Origin: Syntrophorhabdaceae bacterium
GTDB lineage: Bacteria > Desulfobacterota > Syntrophorhabdia > Syntrophorhabdales > Syntrophorhabdaceae
Length of the DNA: 34,413 bases
NCBI GenBank assembly: GCA_035541755.1
Contig: DATKMQ010000140.1
Location: forward strand, 1 to 34,413
Reading direction: 5' to 3'
The notes beneath the pieces were generated by a model. It was not told the origin of the DNA and made no database searches. It saw nothing but the letters and a program-made list of their open reading frames with translations. Each line of letters begins with the position of its first letter. Position 1 is the stretch's first letter. Both the position numbers and the translations under genes were made by a program. Shown in pieces: positions 1-8,379 of the stretch.

Positions 1-137
1 CCCTGGGCCTGTTGCTGCGTGAAGCCAAACAACAGGACAAAGATGGGAATAATGATGACCCCGCCGCCGATACCGATAAAACCGCTCGTAATGCCCGCTG
101 CCATGCCGAGCAACATATAGAGAATTATGGTAACCAT
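1..137 (-). CDS. TauE/SafE-family membrane exporter, N-terminal fragment
   Basis: The gene runs off the left edge; only the first 45 codons are present. Translation of the minus strand from the ATG at 137 begins MVTIILYMLLGMAAGITSGF and continues with a run of glycines and isoleucines (IGIGGGVIIIP). This is the first membrane helix and the glycine-rich loop typical of TauE/SafE (DUF81) transporters, which move sulfite, sulfonates or related anions across the inner membrane. A GGAGG ribosome-binding site lies 11 bases upstream (149-153), supporting this start. The gene diverges from the truncated cusA. The substrate cannot be told from this fragment, although the nearby sulfur genes make an anion such as sulfite or sulfate an attractive guess. 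Confidence 0.75.
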   Translation of the reverse strand, partial: MVTIILYMLLGMAAGITSGFIGIGGGVIIIPIFVLLFGFTQQQAQ

Positions 138-234
138 CTTATGCGATCCTCCGCCCGTTCTATGTATGATCTTTATGCATTTGGATACACACGCACCCGC
201 TAAATTATATAGCCTGTTAAGGCCGATGTCATCG

Positions 235-1122
235 CCCGTTACTGGGGTGCTCGTTCCGGTGAGTATCGGAGGCGCCGAGGGTGGTAAGGCAATGGGTTCG
301 GGAAAGCTCACTCAGGCCACAAACGCTCAAGTCCCGACACAGATCGCCGAGATCCCCCTCTCGCAACTTGCCGATATCAAGGTCGTCAAAGGTCCCACGG
401 CCATCAAGAGTGAGCAGGGACTTCTCACCTCCTACGTCTTTATAGATTTCAGCGGCCGCGACGTGGGCGGGTATGTGGAGGAAGCGAGAAAGAGGGTCGC
501 CTCGCTCAAGATACCCGAAGGTTACCGTCTGGAATGGAGCGGTGACTATGAATATCTCGTGAAGACGCACGAACGTCTCAAGATGGTAATCCCACTCACG
601 CTGCTCATCATATTTGTTCTCATCTATCTCAACACACGGTCAGTGACCAAGACGGCAATCGTGCTCCTCGCGGTCCCCTTCTCGCTCGTCGGTTCGTTCT
701 GGTTCCTTTATCTTTTGAACTATAATATGAGCATCGCGGTCTGGGTTGGCATCATTGCGCTCGCCGGTCTCGATGCGGAGACCGGAGTGGTCATGCTCCT
801 CTACCTGGATCTCGCCTATGACCCGTGGAAAAACCAGGGGAAACTTACGGACATCGCGGGCCTCAAAGACGCTATCACGCATGGAGCGGTAAAAATGATA
901 AGACCAAAGATCATGACGGTGAGCGTGATCCTCGCGGGCCTCATCCCCATCATGTTCAGCCATGGTGCAGCATCGGATGTGATGAAAAGGATCGCCGCCC
1001 CCATGGTTGGCGGGGTAATCACGTCGACCATATTGGAGTTGATTATCTATCCGGTGATCTACAGGATTTGGAAAGGAAGAGAGTTTAGTGGTATAAAAGG
1101 TCAGTATGGAACCGAGAACTGA
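235..1122 (+). pseudogene. cusA: cusA/czcA-type heavy-metal RND efflux pump, 5'-truncated remnant
   Basis: About 295 codons match the C-terminal third of a CusA-type heavy-metal RND efflux pump. They begin near GVLVPVSIGG, pass through IPLSQLADIKVVKGPTAIKSE and EWSGDYEYL, and then give five membrane segments: VIPLTLLIIFVLIYL; VLLAVPFSLVGSFWFLY; the conserved ALAGLDAETGVVMLLYL helix; VSVILAGLIPIMFS; and GGVITSTILELIIYPVIY. Intact CusA proteins are about 1,040 residues, so roughly two thirds are missing, including the first six helices, most of the periplasmic pore domain and any RND start. The frame stays open upstream to 127, but residues encoded before about 235 do not resemble the family, so the break lies there. 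The remnant ends inside the start of the following CDF gene (17-base overlap), as in an intact metal operon. It is unlikely to make a working pump. Confidence 0.8.
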
Positions 1123-2014
1123 TCACGAGACGCGCCTTATCTGGGCTATCGTTATTAGCTTTATTGTCTGTGCCGGAGAAATAGTCGGCGGAATCTTAAG
1201 CAACAGCCTCGCCCTTTTGAGCGACGCGGGCCACGTATTTACCGATATATTTGCCCTTGCCTTGAGCTTGATCGCCTCGTACATCAGCCGCAGGCCATCG
1301 AACTATCGTGCGACCTACGGCCACCAGCGGATAGGATTGCTTGCCGCTCTGGTAAACGGATGCGCCCTGGTCGTGATTTCTATCTTTATTTTTATCGAGG
1401 CGTACAAAAGGTTCTCTCTGCCGCCTCAGATCAACACGGGTACCATGCTGGTCGTTGCGATCGCCGGTCTCGCCGGCAATGCGCTCATGATGTGGATACT
1501 GGGAGAGGGCCACGGAAACCTTAATATCAAGAGCGCCTGGCTTCACGTGGTGGGCGATACGCTCACGTCCGCAGGCGTGATCGTTGCGGCGGTGGTCATC
1601 GCATTTACCGGATGGTACATGGTTGATCCTGTCGTGAGCATCCTCGTTGGCCTCGTCATCATTGTGGGAAGCTGGTCCGTGATTAAAGAGGTGCTCTGGG
1701 TATTTCTCGAACTTAGTCCGCTCGGGTTTCATGCGGAGGAGATTTCGAGGATGATCTGCGCCATGGAAAATGTGAAAGGCGTGCACGATGTACACGTCTG
1801 GTCTATCGGACACGGAATACCGGCGCTCTCCGCGCATGTCCTGGTGAATGACCTAAGGATAAGCCAGACGGATGGCGTAAGAAAAGCCATCGAAGAAAAG
1901 CTTGAAGGGCTCGGCATAAAGCACACGGTTCTGCAGATGGAGTGCGCAGAATGCCAGGAAAATAGCCTTTATTGTCAGATCTCTCCGGCCGAGGAAGACC
2001 ACCACCATCATTAG
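1106..2014 (+). CDS. czcD: CzcD-like cation diffusion facilitator (zinc/cobalt/cadmium exporter)
   Basis: This 302-residue protein is a full-length CDF transporter, which exports Zn2+ or related divalent cations from the cytoplasm by proton antiport. Six membrane helices are visible. The transport-site motifs are intact: LLSDAGHVFTD gives H43-x3-D47 in helix 2, and LHVVGDTLTSAG gives H147-x3-D151 in helix 5. The cytoplasmic C-terminal domain (about 205-285) has the usual GVHDVHVWSIG sequence, and the protein ends in a metal-binding Cys/His tail (MECAECQ, then DHHHH). The start overlaps the end of the truncated cusA gene, so the two were probably one metal-efflux operon. A weak hairpin at 2022-2040 follows the stop. 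Confidence 0.92.
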   Translation: MEPRTDHETRLIWAIVISFIVCAGEIVGGILSNSLALLSDAGHVFTDIFALALSLIASYISRRPSNYRATYGHQRIGLLAALVNGCALVVISIFIFIEAYKRFSLPPQINTGTMLVVAIAGLAGNALMMWILGEGHGNLNIKSAWLHVVGDTLTSAGVIVAAVVIAFTGWYMVDPVVSILVGLVIIVGSWSVIKEVLWVFLELSPLGFHAEEISRMICAMENVKGVHDVHVWSIGHGIPALSAHVLVNDLRISQTDGVRKAIEEKLEGLGIKHTVLQMECAECQENSLYCQISPAEEDHHHH

Positions 2015-2021
2015 GCTTAAG

Positions 2022-2040
2022 GGCCACTAAGAAGGTGGCC
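2022..2040 (+). terminator. Hairpin after the CDF gene, weak terminator candidate
   Basis: GGCCAC (2022-2027) pairs perfectly with GTGGCC (2035-2040) around a 7-base loop, eight bases after the CDF stop codon. No T-run follows, so it is not a classical intrinsic terminator; it may only protect the 3' end or be chance. Confidence 0.3.
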
Positions 2041-2064
2041 GCCCCATAGACCTGAACGGATGAT

Positions 2065-2094
2065 TTGACAGACACTTTAGGAGCGCCTTAATAG
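2065..2094 (+). promoter_or_regulatory. Possible promoter for the secreted proline-rich protein
   Basis: A perfect -35 box TTGACA (2065-2070) stands about 80 bases before the next gene. The -10 region at 17-18 bases spacing (TTAATA or TAATAG, 2088-2094) is poor, so only the -35 half is convincing. Confidence 0.3.
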
Positions 2095-2146
2095 CTCAGA
2101 ACGAGGTGCGAGGACGGTACCGATCATAGATAGCCGGAGAAGGCTC

Positions 2147-2950
2147 ATGATGAGAAAGGTTGCACCACTTATTGCTTATGCCTTTGTGTGGATAATTGCG
2201 GGTTTGACCCCCGACGCTCACTGCGGGCAGAATCTAAGGATCGCGCAAAATCAAGGATCAAAGCAGACCGCAGCACCTGATGCAGCCTACGTGAATCCAC
2301 GCAGAGAACGCATAGGGTTTACGGTCAAAGCCGACCTTGCCACCGGGCTTCAGGACTATACAGGCCCCTGTCCGGTATCCGTTCGGTTTGAAGGCCGCGT
2401 GGAGACGAACAGGGCAACAACTGTAGAGTATAAATTCGTGCGTAACGACGATGTGCAAACCGCTCCGGCTAAGCTCGTCTTTGACAAGCCGGGAGTTCAG
2501 GATGTCAGCTACACCTGGGAGCTGGGACAAGCCGGCACGGGGGCCACCTTAAACGGATCGATATTCATGGAAGTCGTCTATCCGATCAATCTCATGGTCA
2601 AATCAAATATAGTTTCCGTTAAAGTGGTCTGTTTGCCCGTTGGCTCCAAGGTACGTGAGAGTGTGCCGGGTCAGATGACGGGCCCAACAAACCACTCGCC
2701 GCCCATGGGTCCCCCGGGGACGCCCTGGGACGAGAAGACAGGGCCGGGGGCAATACGTTCACCTTTATCACCGTCCGATCAGAACCCACCCCTTCCCGGC
2801 GCCATACCTCAAGCGTCACAAGGGAGTAGAGGGCCGGTACCTGGCATGCCTATGATTCCGCCCGACCCAAAAGCTTTGCCCCCCGGTATGGTGCCCCATG
2901 ATCTATCGGGCGACAAACCCGTGCCCATGAAGCTTCCCACGCCCCAATAG
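2147..2950 (+). CDS. Secreted protein with beta-rich domain and proline-rich tail, unknown function
   Basis: I do not recognise this 267-residue protein. Residues 1 to about 26 form a signal peptide (MMRK, then a hydrophobic stretch ending near DAHCGQ), so it is exported; the cysteine there is not in a good lipobox. Residues about 55-165 look like a single Ig-like beta-sandwich: alternating hydrophobic strands such as CPVSVRFEGRVE and TVEYKFVRNDD, ending with two valine-rich strands (IVSVKVVCLPVG). From about 175 to the end the protein is disordered and rich in proline, glycine and methionine (PPMGPPGTPWD, PGMPMIPPDPKALPPGM). A GGAGAAGG ribosome-binding site precedes the ATG at 2147. It is a stand-alone gene between a metal exporter and the sulfur operon, with no clear link to either. 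Confidence 0.75.
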   Translation: MMRKVAPLIAYAFVWIIAGLTPDAHCGQNLRIAQNQGSKQTAAPDAAYVNPRRERIGFTVKADLATGLQDYTGPCPVSVRFEGRVETNRATTVEYKFVRNDDVQTAPAKLVFDKPGVQDVSYTWELGQAGTGATLNGSIFMEVVYPINLMVKSNIVSVKVVCLPVGSKVRESVPGQMTGPTNHSPPMGPPGTPWDEKTGPGAIRSPLSPSDQNPPLPGAIPQASQGSRGPVPGMPMIPPDPKALPPGMVPHDLSGDKPVPMKLPTPQ

Positions 2951-3041
2951 GATTTATACCCTGCCATTTCCTCTTGTGACATCGTAACATGCTGAATTGA
3001 AAAGATAATATTTTGTCGCACCAATTATCCTATAGAAATAG

Positions 3042-3070
3042 TTGACAAAGGAAGACCCATATACTATATT
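3042..3070 (+). promoter_or_regulatory. Strong sigma-70 promoter of the Rrf2-met operon
   Basis: TTGACA (3042-3047) and TATATT (3065-3070) are separated by exactly 17 bases, a near-consensus housekeeping promoter. Transcription should begin near 3077, giving a leader of about 95 bases before the Rrf2 start. It is the only strong promoter I see ahead of the whole plus-strand sulfur cluster. Confidence 0.75.
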
Positions 3071-3095
3071 ATTCCTACTGGTTTAGTATAATATA
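3065..3095 (+). promoter_or_regulatory. Palindrome over the -10 box, likely Rrf2 autoregulatory operator
   Basis: TATATTAT (3065-3072) and ATAATATA (3088-3095) form a perfect 8-base inverted repeat with a 15-base centre containing CCTACT. The left arm includes the -10 hexamer and the right arm extends past the expected start point, so a bound dimer would block RNA polymerase. Rrf2-family regulators (IscR, CymR, NsrR) typically bind AT-rich imperfect palindromes of this size and often repress their own operon. The assignment to the adjacent regulator is an inference. Confidence 0.55.
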
Positions 3096-3120
3096 CTCTA
3101 TAAGCGTGACGTATTTGAAA

Positions 3121-3136
3121 CATGCTGTGAAGCATG
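3121..3136 (+). other. Leader hairpin with GNRA-type loop
   Basis: CATGCT and AGCATG pair perfectly around GTGA, a GNRA tetraloop, in the mRNA leader about 35 bases before the Rrf2 start. It could stabilise the 5' end or affect translation. It does not match a SAM riboswitch core that I recognise. Confidence 0.4.
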
Positions 3137-3170
3137 GGGGGAATGCAAACATCGGGGAGGCCGTGAAAGG

Positions 3171-3617
3171 ATGAAAATATCAACCAAAGGCAGATATGGG
3201 TTACGGGCGCTTATCGACCTGTCCAGGAATGGCAAAAACGGTCTACCCGTTCTCCTTTGCGATATCGCTAAGCGACAGGGCATATCCGACAAGTATCTTG
3301 AACAGATCGCAACACAACTGCACAGGGCAGGCCTTGTAAAGACGGTGCGCGGCAGAAAAGGCGGGTATCTTCTTTCAAGACCGGAAAACCAAATAAAGGT
3401 CAGTGAGGTGATCGAAATTCTTGAGGGGCCCATATGTGTTGTCGACTGCGTGCTGGAGCCCGATTCCTGTTCCAAGGCGGCCCTTTGTTCTGCCAGGGAC
3501 GTTTGGAGTCTCTTAAGCCAAAAGATCGGGGAAGTGCTATCCGGTTACACATTGGCCGATCTGGTGAAACTACAAGAGGAGAAGGCGTCAAAAGAGTACC
3601 CCATGTACTATATCTGA
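3171..3617 (+). CDS. Rrf2-family transcriptional regulator (IscR/CymR-like)
   Basis: This 148-residue regulator has the Rrf2 winged helix: MKISTKGRYGLRALIDL at the start, the recognition region ISDKYLEQIATQLHRAGLVKTVRGRKGGYLL (about 38-68), then the dimerisation helix. Four cysteines cluster at 89, 93, 100 and 106. The last three have the spacing C-x6-C-x5-C, one residue longer than the C-x5-C-x5-C of IscR, so binding of an Fe-S cluster is plausible. CymR-type sulfur regulators lack these ligands. A GGGGAGG site lies 10 bases before the ATG. As the first gene of the methionine/sulfur operon, just behind a promoter carrying a palindrome, it most likely senses Fe-S or cysteine status and represses this operon. 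The signal is not shown by the sequence. Confidence 0.9.
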   Translation: MKISTKGRYGLRALIDLSRNGKNGLPVLLCDIAKRQGISDKYLEQIATQLHRAGLVKTVRGRKGGYLLSRPENQIKVSEVIEILEGPICVVDCVLEPDSCSKAALCSARDVWSLLSQKIGEVLSGYTLADLVKLQEEKASKEYPMYYI

Positions 3618-4946
<1,329 letters not shown>

Positions 4947-4964
4947 AGGCGAACGGAAACAGGG

Positions 4965-6104
4965 ATGGTGGACAAAGACAAATATACAGGCGTGGTGGAG
5001 ACACATTACTATACGTTCGCCGATCCGCCCGATGCGCTTAAGCTGGAAAGCGGCGAGAAGCTCGGCCCCATCACCCTTGCCTACGAGACGTACGGGCGTC
5101 TGAATTCTGAAGGGACGAATGCCATTCTTGTCTGTCATGCCTTAACGGGGGATGCACATGCTGCGGGCTTTCACCGGGGGGACAAGAATCCCGGCTGGTG
5201 GGATAACATGATCGGCAGAGGCAAGGCATTCGATACCAACAAGTACTTCGTTATCTGTTCAAACGTGATCGGAGGCTGTAGGGGCTCAACAGGCCCTTCA
5301 TCGATAAATCCCGTAACAGACAAGCCATTCGGTCTCGAGTTTCCCTTGGTCACAATCAGGGATATGGTGAACGCTCAGGGCCGGCTCGTGGCGCATCTTG
5401 GCATCGAGAAACTCTTGAGCGTGGCTGGTGGTTCTATGGGCGGCATGCAGGTGCTCGAGTGGGTAGTATCCCATCCCGAGAAGGTGGCGAGCGCTATCCC
5501 TATCGCCACCACAGCGGTCCATTCACCTCAGCAGATCGCCTTTAACGAGGTGGGCCGGCAGGCCATTATGGCTGACCCAAACTGGAACGAAGGGAACTAT
5601 TATGACCATCGCCTTCCCATGAAAGGCCTGAGTGTGGCGAGAATGGTGGGCCACATTACCTACATGAGCGACGAGTCCATGAAGGCCAAGTTCGGTAGAC
5701 GCTTAAGAGGCGAGAAGCAGCCCTTTAAATTCAGCGCCGATTTTGAAGTAGAGGGGTATCTGCGATACCGGGGGGACAGTTTCATCAAACGCTTTGACCC
5801 TAATTCGTACCTCTACATCACAAAAGCGATCGACAATTTTGATTTGAGTAACGGTCAGGGCCTAAGCAACATGTTACGGGATGTGCGGACCAGATTTCTC
5901 ATCATAGGCTTCAAATCGGACTGGCTTTATCCTTCATATCAATCGCAGGAGATCGCGAAAGCGTGCAAGCGTGCGGGTGCAAGCGCTATTTACTGCGAGC
6001 TCAGTTCAACTTATGGACACGATGCCTTCCTCGTTGAGGTCGATGAGCAGTCCCACCTCGTGAGCCATTTTCTGGACAGGGTATTTGAAGAGGTGCAAAG
6101 GTGA
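4965..6104 (+). CDS. metX: Homoserine O-acetyltransferase
   Basis: This 379-residue alpha/beta-hydrolase-fold enzyme acetylates homoserine with acetyl-CoA to give the substrate of MetY. The nucleophile elbow [13 protein letters not shown] places the catalytic serine at 157. The acid/base residues are in FKSDWLYPS (Asp) and [11 protein letters not shown] (His). [12 protein letters not shown] and [15 protein letters not shown] are family signatures. MetX and MetA-type transferases can use acetyl- or succinyl-CoA, but pairing with metY favours acetyl. It starts 18 bases after metY and its stop overlaps the GTG start of metW by four bases, a typical metX-metW coupling. Confidence 0.95.
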   Translation: MVDKDKYTGVVETHYYTFADPPDALKLESGEKLGPITLAYETYGRLNSEGTNAILVCHALTGDAHAAGFHRGDKNPGWWDNMIGRGKAFDTNKYFVICSNVIGGCRGSTGPSSINPVTDKPFGLEFPLVTIRDMVNAQGRLVAHLGIEKLLSVAGGSMGGMQVLEWVVSHPEKVASAIPIATTAVHSPQQIAFNEVGRQAIMADPNWNEGNYYDHRLPMKGLSVARMVGHITYMSDESMKAKFGRRLRGEKQPFKFSADFEVEGYLRYRGDSFIKRFDPNSYLYITKAIDNFDLSNGQGLSNMLRDVRTRFLIIGFKSDWLYPSYQSQEIAKACKRAGASAIYCELSSTYGHDAFLVEVDEQSHLVSHFLDRVFEEVQR

Positions 6105-6697
6105 CATCCTTAAGTGCCGATCACCAGGCAATCCTCGATTTTGTGACCCCCTCTTCATCGGTCCTTGACTTGGGCTGCGGCAGCGGGGACCTCCTCTTTC
6201 TTCTCGTGAGTCAAAAGAACGTGAAGGCCCAGGGAATCGAGATAGACGACAAGGCTATATTCGAATGCGTGGCCAAAGGGCTCAACGTGTTTCACGACGA
6301 TATCGACACGGGTCTATCCGAGTATCAAGACAAGTCATTCGATTTCGTGGTGCTCAACCAGAGCCTCCAGCAGGTGAAAAAACCCGAGGAGGTACTGAAA
6401 GAGGCATTGAGGGTTGGCCGAAAAGCGATTGTCGGCATCCCCAACTTCGCTCAGCTCCGTGCCCGATGTCAGATCTTCTTTAGAGGCCGAGTGCCCATCA
6501 CACCATCACTTCCTTTTGAATGGTATAATACGCCCAATCTACACTTCCTGAGCATCCTTGACTTTACTGAGTATTGCGCGCGAAGAAACATCGTCATTGA
6601 GACGGCCCGTTTCATGAGCGGAACACTGAGGATTTATATGCTGCCCAATCTTTTTGCGCGGACCGGACTTTTTGTTCTGTCGGGAGCGCTAGCATGA
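6101..6697 (+). CDS. metW: MetW, methyltransferase-like methionine biosynthesis partner of MetX
   Basis: This 198-residue protein has a class I SAM-binding fold: [17 protein letters not shown] (motif I, about 19-35), the acidic GIEIDD after strand 2, and [50 protein letters not shown] is the MetW signature. MetW is regularly paired with MetX in Proteobacteria and is thought to associate with and stimulate it; a methyl substrate is not established. The start is a GTG overlapping the metX stop (GTGA), and its own stop overlaps the next start (ATGA), so translation is coupled on both sides. Confidence 0.92.
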   Translation: MTSLSADHQAILDFVTPSSSVLDLGCGSGDLLFLLVSQKNVKAQGIEIDDKAIFECVAKGLNVFHDDIDTGLSEYQDKSFDFVVLNQSLQQVKKPEEVLKEALRVGRKAIVGIPNFAQLRARCQIFFRGRVPITPSLPFEWYNTPNLHFLSILDFTEYCARRNIVIETARFMSGTLRIYMLPNLFARTGLFVLSGALA

Positions 6698-7875
6698 AGG
6701 ACGCAGAAAGATATGCGGAGCGGTTGGGCGATGTCACAGCCGCCATGGAAATCTCCGTTGATCGGGCGAAAGACCTGCTTCGTGATGACCAAAGGACTGT
6801 TATCATCGATATCCGGAGTAACGGCCAAACATCGTTGGGCTACATCAAGGGGGCCCGGTTTGTCCCTCTTGGCCTCATTCAGGGCGAGTTAAACAAACTG
6901 GCAGCCGACAAAAGCGTTCCCGTGATCGTGTACTGTGCCTTCGGGGACCGTTCGGTGAGCGCCGCTGAGATGCTCCGAAAAATGGGTTTTATCAATGCCT
7001 GCTCGCTCTCAGGAGGGTTCAATGCTTGGCTTAGTCGGGGCGGTGAGATCGTTACCGATAGTCTCTTTACAATTTCTCAGCTTAACCGGTACAGCCGAAA
7101 CATCCTCCTTGACGAGATCGGTGAACAAGGACAGCGCAAGCTCATGAGCGCCAGGGTCCTTCTTGTGGGCGCAGGGGGCCTTGCTTCTTCGGCGGGGCTT
7201 TATCTTGCTGCCTGCGGGATCGGAACCATAGGCCTTGTGGATTACGACTGGGTAGAGCTTTCGAACCTCAACAGACAGATAATGCACGGAACTGAAGATG
7301 TAGGAAGGCTAAAGGTAGAATCGGGAACCTCAGCCATCAAGAGGATCAACCCTGACGTGAATGTTGTATCCTTCCCCAACCGGCTCACCCCGATGAACGC
7401 CCTTGAGATTATAGAAGACTTTGATATGGTCATGGATGCCTCTGACAACGCAGGCACCAAATTTCTTCTCAACGACGCCTGCTTTTTTGCCGGCAAGCCC
7501 TACGTTTTTGGCGGCGCGGTGGGATTTAGCGGTCAGGCAGGCCTTTTCTGGCCCAAACAGAAAGGCCCGTGTCTCAGGTGTCTTTTTCCTGAGATGCCTT
7601 CGCGTGCGCTCGTGCCAACCTGTAGTGAGGCCGGCGTGCTGGGCGTCGTGCCCGGGCAGATCGGTCTTGTTCAGGCCACAGAAATCATAAAGCTTATTCT
7701 CGGCATAGGGGAACCCATGATCGGCAAGTACTACATCTACAATGCACTCAGCCTCACGGCCAGGTTTATTGTCACGGGCAGGAGCGTCGATTGCCCGCTG
7801 TGCGGGACGAACCCCCGAATCACGAGTCTTTCCGGCGAGGGCAGTGTTTCCTACGAAAACGAGGAATGCGCCTAG
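6694..7875 (+). CDS. Rhodanese-MoeB/ThiF fusion: sulfur-carrier activating E1-like enzyme
   Basis: This 393-residue fusion has an N-terminal rhodanese domain (about 18-118, active-site C81 in VYCAFGDRS) and a C-terminal MoeB/ThiF adenylating domain (about 125-375). The E1 part has the ATP loop GAGGLASS (159-166), LVDYDWVELSNLNRQ, two zinc CxxC pairs (C293/C296 and C367/C370) and the conserved C310 in TCSEAGVLG. Such enzymes adenylate the C-terminal glycine of a MoaD/ThiS-like protein, and the rhodanese donates sulfur to make a thiocarboxylate. The order is the reverse of eukaryotic MOCS3/Uba4, where the rhodanese is C-terminal. Its place directly after metY-metX-metW recalls HcyF of the protein-thiocarboxylate homocysteine pathway. 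Possible partners here are the Gly-Gly protein just downstream or the MoaD at 21.5 kb. Confidence 0.9.
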   Translation: MKDAERYAERLGDVTAAMEISVDRAKDLLRDDQRTVIIDIRSNGQTSLGYIKGARFVPLGLIQGELNKLAADKSVPVIVYCAFGDRSVSAAEMLRKMGFINACSLSGGFNAWLSRGGEIVTDSLFTISQLNRYSRNILLDEIGEQGQRKLMSARVLLVGAGGLASSAGLYLAACGIGTIGLVDYDWVELSNLNRQIMHGTEDVGRLKVESGTSAIKRINPDVNVVSFPNRLTPMNALEIIEDFDMVMDASDNAGTKFLLNDACFFAGKPYVFGGAVGFSGQAGLFWPKQKGPCLRCLFPEMPSRALVPTCSEAGVLGVVPGQIGLVQATEIIKLILGIGEPMIGKYYIYNALSLTARFIVTGRSVDCPLCGTNPRITSLSGEGSVSYENEECA

Positions 7876-7939
7876 ATATATTCAGAGGACAAGATGAGAA
7901 AAGGGCGCAAACGGTTGTGAGATTAAGGAGGTTTTTACA

Positions 7940-8350
7940 ATGAATTGTTCAATGTGGAGCCATGGCGTATGCTCCGAATGTGATCTGTTCAAGGGCAGAG
8001 GCGGTGAGTGCAACGGTTATCCGGATACGGCAGAGCAAGGCAGCCAGGATGTATTTGAGGCGCTCAGTTCGGCCCGTAAACCGGCCGGACGCGTTCAAAA
8101 GAAACAAAAGAAAGAGCCCGACATCAAATTACTGGTTGTGGATGCGGAGAACGATCAAGTGAGGCCGTCGAGCCTCAAGGAAGCGCGCACGTGGGATTGG
8201 AAGAACCCCGAGATCATGAGGATTGTTGACGACTGGCAGATATCGAGCTATGAAATGCTCCTCTTCATTCTTAAGGAGAAAGCGGAAAAAGGCATCAAGG
8301 AAGTGCGGCTCTTCGAAGCGCCCCGATTCATGGTTCTCGCCGGTGGATAG
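7940..8350 (+). CDS. Small Cys-rich protein ending in Gly-Gly, candidate sulfur carrier
   Basis: I do not recognise this 136-residue protein. Its first 30 residues hold four cysteines (C3, C11, C14, C24; GVCSECDLFKGRGGEC) that could bind zinc or an Fe-S cluster. A basic linker follows (about 52-60, VQKKQKKEP). The remaining ~75 residues are predicted by eye as strand (IKLLVVDAEND), a middle segment, one long helix (SYEMLLFILKEKAEKG) and a last strand (EVRLFEAPRF) running into the C-terminus MVLAGG. A terminal Gly-Gly after a final strand is the hallmark of ThiS/MoaD/HcyS/TtuB sulfur carriers. It sits between the E1-rhodanese fusion and a PP-loop sulfurtransferase, which is where such a carrier belongs. 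The start has a very good AAGGAGG site. The carrier role is inference; the Cys-rich N-terminus is not typical. Confidence 0.8.
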   Translation: MNCSMWSHGVCSECDLFKGRGGECNGYPDTAEQGSQDVFEALSSARKPAGRVQKKQKKEPDIKLLVVDAENDQVRPSSLKEARTWDWKNPEIMRIVDDWQISSYEMLLFILKEKAEKGIKEVRLFEAPRFMVLAGG

Positions 8351-8379
8351 GGTAGTGGTCGCCTGCGGTGAAGAGTTTA

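Noticed and set aside
12-203. Open frame of 63 codons on the plus strand at the left edge
   Set aside because: It is the opposite-strand reading of the TauE start and of the divergent promoter region; composition is not protein-like.
3077-3170. SAM or other methionine riboswitch in the leader of the met operon
   Set aside because: The leader is short and has only one small hairpin; none of the conserved SAM riboswitch core sequences I know are present.
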